Part shown: positions 6,253 through 9,567 of the stretch, piece by piece
Numbering within the stretch: position 1 is the first letter of the stretch
Layout of the letters: each line of letters starts with the position of its first letter
Assembly (NCBI GenBank): GCA_002825515.1
Contig: PJET01000166.1
Coordinates: forward strand, 1-9,567
DNA length: 9,567 nt
Source of the DNA: Candidatus Thorarchaeota archaeon MP11T_1
GTDB taxonomy: Archaea > Asgardarchaeota > Thorarchaeia > Thorarchaeales > Thorarchaeaceae
Reading direction: 5' to 3'
Notes under the pieces: generated by a model
Seen by the model: the letters and a program-made list of their open reading frames with translations, nothing else
The model's database searches: none
What the model was told of the DNA's origin: nothing
Made by a program: the position numbers and the translations under genes

Positions 6253-6579
6253 CTAGGTATGTAGTTCGTCTGGAACCTCTATGACGTGAAAGTGAGCTGA
6301 TACTCTGTCAAATCTCGATAAGAGTTGCTTAGCCTTAGGTGGTACTACAGCAACTTCATAGTCTTCTCCTGCAAATTCTCGTACAGCATCTAACGTGTCA
6401 AACCACATTATTGTCACAAACTCTACACCATCATCAATATCACGCCGAAGTAGGTGAATACCATGGTAACCTTGGATCGAACGCCTCTCAATATTAGTGA
6501 ATATCTCTGTACGTAGTAATTCTTCATAGGCATCCGCATTCTCACGACTCGTCCAACCATGCCATATTCGACTAATCAT
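6253..6579 (-). CDS. ABM-fold (dimeric alpha/beta barrel) protein
   Basis: A 108-residue protein of the antibiotic biosynthesis monooxygenase superfamily, whose members are small ferredoxin-like folds that dimerise and include cofactor-free monooxygenases, haem-degrading enzymes and many proteins of unknown role. Family-like landmarks are the opening MISRIWHGWTSRENADAYEELL, GYHGIHLLRR (38-47), VEFVTIMWFDTLDAVREFAGEDYE (53-76) and the VVPPKAKQLLSRFD stretch near 79-92. The length is normal for a single-domain member. The ATG at 6579 has GAGG seven bases upstream. It follows MDR copy 3 by 57 bases on the same strand, so it is probably the last gene of unit 1. Pairing with quinone-reductase-like MDRs fits the quinol monooxygenase branch of the superfamily (YgiN-like), but the sequence does not prove that activity. 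Confidence 0.85.
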   Translation of the reverse strand: MISRIWHGWTSRENADAYEELLRTEIFTNIERRSIQGYHGIHLLRRDIDDGVEFVTIMWFDTLDAVREFAGEDYEVAVVPPKAKQLLSRFDRVSAHFHVIEVPDELHT

Positions 6580-6599
6580 CCTTAATCCTCTTGTGCTTT

Positions 6600-6626
6600 A
6601 TAGCATCCAAATTTACCTGTTGCTAT
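6600..6626. repeat. Small inverted repeat between MDR copy 3 and ABM gene
   Basis: ATAGCA (6600-6605) and TGCTAT (6621-6626) are inverted copies separated by 15 bases. The left arm overlaps a TATA-like CTATAAAG (- strand, 6596-6604) only ~20 bases before the ABM gene start. It could be an operator, an RNA stem or chance; six-base arms are not significant on their own. Confidence 0.2.
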
Positions 6627-6636
6627 GAAATACAAT

Positions 6637-7599
6637 CTACTCCATAGTTATTACTACTTTTCCTCGAGCATGTCCTTCTTCAAAATAATTGAAAGCTTCA
6701 ACAATCTCATTCAATGGGTAGCTTCTATCTATGACTGGTACTACTTTACCAGCTTCAAAAAGCTCTATCAAAAATTCATAATCTTCTTTGTTCGGATTCC
6801 CGAACCCGATACGCATTTTCTTACTTCCCCTAAGTGTTATCAATGGTCCTAGGAGCATAGTTTTGATAAATTGAGACATAGTACCACCGATACAGACATA
6901 GATTCCCTTAGGACTTAATGCACGTTTGAAATCTCTGAGAGAATGATGTGCTGCAAGATCGAGAATCAAGTCATAGTGATGACTCTTCTCGGTGAAATCT
7001 TCCTTCGTGTAATCAATGACGTAGTCAGCACCAATAGAACGCACCATATCCATCTTCGAGGTGCTGCACACTCCAGTTACTTCTGTTCCGTAATACTTAG
7101 CAATCTGTACCGCAAATGTACCTACGCCACCAGAGGCACCATTGATCAAAACCTTCTGACCCGCTTGAATCTCTCCTATATCTCGAAGACCTTGTAATGC
7201 AGGTATCGCTGCCATTGGAAACGTCGCTGCCTCCTCAAACGATAGGGAGGCTGGTTTTATCGCCAAGTATTTTTCACTAAAACATCCATACTCTGCAAAA
7301 GCTCCAAAATTACTCACTCCGAATACCTCATCTCCAGGCTGAAACTGTTTGACGTTCTCACCGACGGCTTCAATCTTCCCGGCAATGTCATCTCCAAGCA
7401 CCTTATGTTTTGGTTTTCGAAGTCCGTTCATTAGACGGAGTATGAACGAATCACCTCTCATCGCTTTCAAGTCACCTGCATTTAGGGATGCGGCATGAAC
7501 TTTCACTAATACTTCATTGGTTTTTGGAATTGAAGTTTCCATCTCTTGTAGCTCAAGAACTTCTGGTGGACCATACCTTGTCCAAGCCATAGCTTTCAT
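6637..7599 (-). CDS. Zinc-independent MDR oxidoreductase, subtype A (copy 3)
   Basis: A 320-residue quinone oxidoreductase-like MDR. It opens MKAMAWTRYGPPEVLELQ, has VKVHAASLNAGDLKAMRG (~32-49), DDIAGKIEAVG and FQPGDEVFGV in the GroES-like domain, GASGGVG (154-160) and an AKYYGTEVTGVCST segment in the Rossmann fold, and ends GKVVITME. Cys/His zinc ligands are missing. The CSTSK after the second strand, with no acidic residue at its tip, hints at NADPH, weakly. I take the ATG at 7599 because paralogues start with MKA and GGAG lies six bases upstream; the in-frame ATG at 7611 has AGG directly abutting it and adds four residues. It resembles copy 1 more than copies 2 and 4 (LILDLAAHHSLRDFKRALSPKG versus LILDTVARRSLRSYRRVLNPNG). 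It is 35 bases after copy 2 and 57 before the ABM gene. Substrate unknown. Confidence 0.9.
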   Translation of the reverse strand: MKAMAWTRYGPPEVLELQEMETSIPKTNEVLVKVHAASLNAGDLKAMRGDSFILRLMNGLRKPKHKVLGDDIAGKIEAVGENVKQFQPGDEVFGVSNFGAFAEYGCFSEKYLAIKPASLSFEEAATFPMAAIPALQGLRDIGEIQAGQKVLINGASGGVGTFAVQIAKYYGTEVTGVCSTSKMDMVRSIGADYVIDYTKEDFTEKSHHYDLILDLAAHHSLRDFKRALSPKGIYVCIGGTMSQFIKTMLLGPLITLRGSKKMRIGFGNPNKEDYEFLIELFEAGKVVPVIDRSYPLNEIVEAFNYFEEGHARGKVVITME

Positions 7600-7634
7600 T
7601 TGATTCTCCATCCTAGTCTTTGAAAAAGTCTAAA

Positions 7635-8642
7635 CTACTTGTTATGCTTTTCTTTTTCCAAAACAGCTATGACCACATTTCCAATTTTCTCTCCAGTTTC
7701 GACATACCTATGAGCTTCTTCCGTTTTTTCCAATGGAAATATTGTATCTATGACAGATTTCAACTCCCCAGCCTCTATTAGTTCTCTAAGCAAATTTAGA
7801 TCTTCAACACTGTCGGTAGATGTCCCGCCTATTACTTTCTTATTGCTTCTCCTTGAAGTCCATCGTCCTCGAATATTTCGACCCAACTTTGGATATGTCA
7901 AGAGATAGATGCCGTTTTCTTTGAGAGATTTTACACAACCGGAATAAGATGATGTACCGATCACATCAAAAATGGCATCGTACTTTTTATCACTCTTAGT
8001 GAAATCTTCTTGCGTGAAGTCAATTGTGTGGTCTGCGCCAATGGATCTTAGAACCTCTAGTTTCTTCGTACTGTCTATAGCTGTCACTTCTGCCCCAAAG
8101 ATCTTCGCTAGCTGTATCGCATAGGGACCTATAGTTCCCCCTCCACCAATGATTAGAACTTCCTGGCCAGATTGGATGTTCCCCTTTTTTAGAAGTGATA
8201 ATGCTTCTAGTCCGCCAACAGGAACGGCAGCAGCCTCGTAAAAGGTCATATTAGCTGGTTTTATAGCAATTGCCCCTGCTTCAGGTTTTTCAGGCAAACA
8301 TATGTATTCAGCACAAGTACCTGTACCGATAAAACCAGTAGCCGCGAAGACCTGATCACCTCTCTTGAATTCAGTTATATCCTTACCAACTTCTTCAATT
8401 ACGCCCGCCAACTCCATCCCTAGTATAGTTATTCTCGTTGGCTTTCTGAAACCAATAAACATTCGCAAGATGAGTCGTGTTGTCAAAGGATATTCGAGTC
8501 GTCTCATCTCGCAGTCTCCTACTGTAACTGTTGTGGCATGAACTTTGATCAAAACTTCATTTTCTTTCGGGGACGGTTTGGGAACCTCCCTCAGCTGAAG
8601 AACCTCCGGAGGTCCATATTTCGTCCATAGAATCGCTTTCAA
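7635..8642 (-). CDS. Zinc-independent MDR oxidoreductase, subtype B (copy 2), TTG start
   Basis: A 335-residue quinone oxidoreductase-like MDR with the opening KAILWTKYGPPEVLQLREVP, HATTVTVGDCEMRR (35-48), ELAGVIEEVG, FKRGDQVFA, and the nucleotide loop GGGGTIG (166-172) where most relatives have GAGG. The GADHTIDF and CVKSLKENGIYLL stretches match copy 4, placing both in subtype B. Compared with copy 4 it has a short insertion near EAGAIAIKP (~121-129) and a charged C-terminal tail EKEKHNK. The start codon is TTG at 8642: the homology begins exactly there, no ATG is nearby in frame, and GGAGGCGG lies about 7-9 bases upstream, a strong ribosome-binding site that could offset the weak codon. 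It is 35 bases downstream of copy 1 and is probably in the same message. Cytoplasmic; substrate unknown. Confidence 0.88.
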   Translation of the reverse strand: MKAILWTKYGPPEVLQLREVPKPSPKENEVLIKVHATTVTVGDCEMRRLEYPLTTRLILRMFIGFRKPTRITILGMELAGVIEEVGKDITEFKRGDQVFAATGFIGTGTCAEYICLPEKPEAGAIAIKPANMTFYEAAAVPVGGLEALSLLKKGNIQSGQEVLIIGGGGTIGPYAIQLAKIFGAEVTAIDSTKKLEVLRSIGADHTIDFTQEDFTKSDKKYDAIFDVIGTSSYSGCVKSLKENGIYLLTYPKLGRNIRGRWTSRRSNKKVIGGTSTDSVEDLNLLRELIEAGELKSVIDTIFPLEKTEEAHRYVETGEKIGNVVIAVLEKEKHNK

Positions 8643-8650
8643 GAGTTGCC

Positions 8651-8658
8651 GCCTCCGA
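8651..8658 (-). promoter_or_regulatory. Strong ribosome-binding site for the TTG start of MDR copy 2
   Basis: GGAGGCGG-like sequence on the - strand just upstream of the TTG at 8642. It is the most complete match to the anti-Shine-Dalgarno in the window and supports initiation at a TTG codon. Confidence 0.55.
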
Positions 8659-8677
8659 GAGTCTGAAGCCTCTTACG

Positions 8678-9567
8678 TTACTCCATTGTTATGACTATCT
8701 TTCCTAGGGCCCGTCCCTCTTCTAGCCGCCTTAGAGCCTCGGGAACCTCACTCAATAGATAGACCTTGTCAATTACTGGAACCACTTTCCCTGATTCAAA
8801 AAGCTCTGCAAGGAACTCATAATCATCCATCGAATCTTGATCCAAAGGATTGATACCATAACTCCTACTTCCCATTCTTGAAACCAGTGGACCAAGGATC
8901 AATGCTCGGAAAAGAGCTCGCCTGTTTCCTCCGACTATGATTAACATTCCATTGGGATTCAACACTCGTCGGTAGGAACGTAACGAACGACGCGCCACAG
9001 TGTCAAGAATCAAGTCGTAGCTCTCCCCAGTCTTTGTGAAGTCTTTCTCTTTGTAATCAAGAACGTGATCTGCGCCTATTGACTTCATCATCTCAAGCTT
9101 TATCGCGCTGTCGACTCCAGTAACTTCTGCTCCATAGTATTTCGCAATCTGAATCCCAAACGATCCCATTCCGCCCCCTGCCCCGTTAATCAGGACCTTA
9201 TCTTCTGGCTGAATTTCTCTCTTTCCCCGAAGACTCTGCAATGCAATGATACCTGCTTCAGGGTATGTGGATGCCTGTTCGAAAGTCATGCTGGCTGGTT
9301 TCGGTGCTAGTACTTTTTCCAGTGCACATGCATATTCCGCGAAGGCACCATAGCCATTCGGGTACAATAGATCACCCATGACTTCATCACCTGGCTGAAA
9401 TTTCGTGACGTTACTACCAACCGCCTCTACCGTTCCAGCTATGTCGGTTCCGAAAATCTTGTGCTTTGTCCTCATGGGTCCCCCGAGTCGACCTGCCCAT
9501 GAGCCCCTCATAATTTCAAAGTCAGATGCATTAAGAGAAGCCGCATGAACCTTCACAAGAACCTGAT
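8678..9567 (-). CDS. Zinc-independent MDR oxidoreductase, subtype A (copy 1), cut by right edge
   Basis: 295 residues of a quinone oxidoreductase-like MDR, open at the right edge. The first visible residues QVLVKVHAASLNASDFEIMRG align with residues ~29-49 of copy 3, so about 28 N-terminal residues are missing and the GTG at 9556 is an internal Val, not a start. Further landmarks are TDIAGTVEAVG, FQPGDEVMGDLLYPNGYGAFAEYA (with a few more residues in this loop than copy 3), GAGGGMG in the nucleotide loop, GADHVLDY and the ending GKIVITME. Like copy 3 it lacks zinc ligands. The segment between the Rossmann fold and the C-terminal part (GNRRALFRALILGPLVSRMGS) is rich in Arg and hydrophobic residues and also occurs in copy 3 but not in subtype B; it may shape the substrate pocket or a subunit contact. 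It precedes copy 2 by 35 bases on the same strand. Confidence 0.9.
   Translation of the reverse strand, partial: QVLVKVHAASLNASDFEIMRGSWAGRLGGPMRTKHKIFGTDIAGTVEAVGSNVTKFQPGDEVMGDLLYPNGYGAFAEYACALEKVLAPKPASMTFEQASTYPEAGIIALQSLRGKREIQPEDKVLINGAGGGMGSFGIQIAKYYGAEVTGVDSAIKLEMMKSIGADHVLDYKEKDFTKTGESYDLILDTVARRSLRSYRRVLNPNGMLIIVGGNRRALFRALILGPLVSRMGSRSYGINPLDQDSMDDYEFLAELFESGKVVPVIDKVYLLSEVPEALRRLEEGRALGKIVITME

Noticed and set aside
6596..6604. CTATAAAG as a promoter for a leaderless ABM gene
   Set aside because: It is only ~20 bases from the ATG, slightly too close, and a GAGG ribosome-binding site is present; the gene is more simply read from the MDR operon message.
9554..9556. GTG at 9556 as the start of MDR copy 1
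   Set aside because: The reading frame continues to the window edge as Q-V-L before it, matching the paralogues' VLVKVHAAS, so the gene is cut by the edge.
1..9567. CRISPR arrays, tRNA or rRNA genes, insertion sequences, toxin-antitoxin or defence systems
   Set aside because: No regularly spaced repeats, cloverleaf-like sequences, transposase or nuclease motifs were seen on either strand; the window is dominated by metabolic enzymes.

Overview
The window reads as part of a prokaryotic genome with compact genes, ribosome-binding sites of the GGTGA/GGTGG/GGAGG type, AT-rich intergenic spaces and no introns, tRNA or rRNA. Candidate TATA-like boxes, T-rich stop signals and the style of the small membrane proteins make an archaeon my first guess, possibly of the Asgard (Thorarchaeia-like) group. 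Nothing here is a decisive taxonomic marker, and an anaerobic bacterium such as a Chloroflexota member is not excluded.

Layout. The left edge holds the C-terminal part of a type B carboxylesterase on the + strand (1-609, cut by the edge). Everything else is on the - strand and reads right to left. Unit 1 runs from beyond the right edge to 6253: three tandem zinc-independent medium-chain dehydrogenase/reductases (MDR, quinone oxidoreductase-like) at 8678-9567 (cut), 7635-8642 and 6637-7599, then a small antibiotic-biosynthesis-monooxygenase (ABM) fold protein at 6253-6579. A 170-base gap with a T6 tract, a possible TATA box and a perfect 15-base palindrome (6103-6117) separates it from unit 2. 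Unit 2 holds a multi-pass membrane protein (5717-6082), a 128-base spacer with two overlapping hairpins and a decayed MDR N-terminus (5592-5660), a four-helix membrane protein (5214-5588), a fourth MDR (4223-5197), a membrane-anchored S33-type alpha/beta hydrolase (3119-4216) and a 789-residue multidomain hydrolase with a PKD-like domain (679-3048), which converges on the carboxylesterase.

How the genes may work together (inference). Three different serine hydrolases, four NAD(P)H-dependent MDR reductases and one ABM-type protein side by side suggest ester or amide cleavage of an organic substrate followed by reduction of quinone, enone or aldehyde products, or a xenobiotic/electrophile defence. 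No substrate can be read from the sequence. The MDRs fall into two subtypes in the order A-B-A then B, and a fifth copy survives only as a 22-codon fossil or leader ORF. The most unusual spot is 5592-5705, where this fossil, two mutually exclusive hairpins and the ribosome-binding site of the next gene are packed together like an attenuator.
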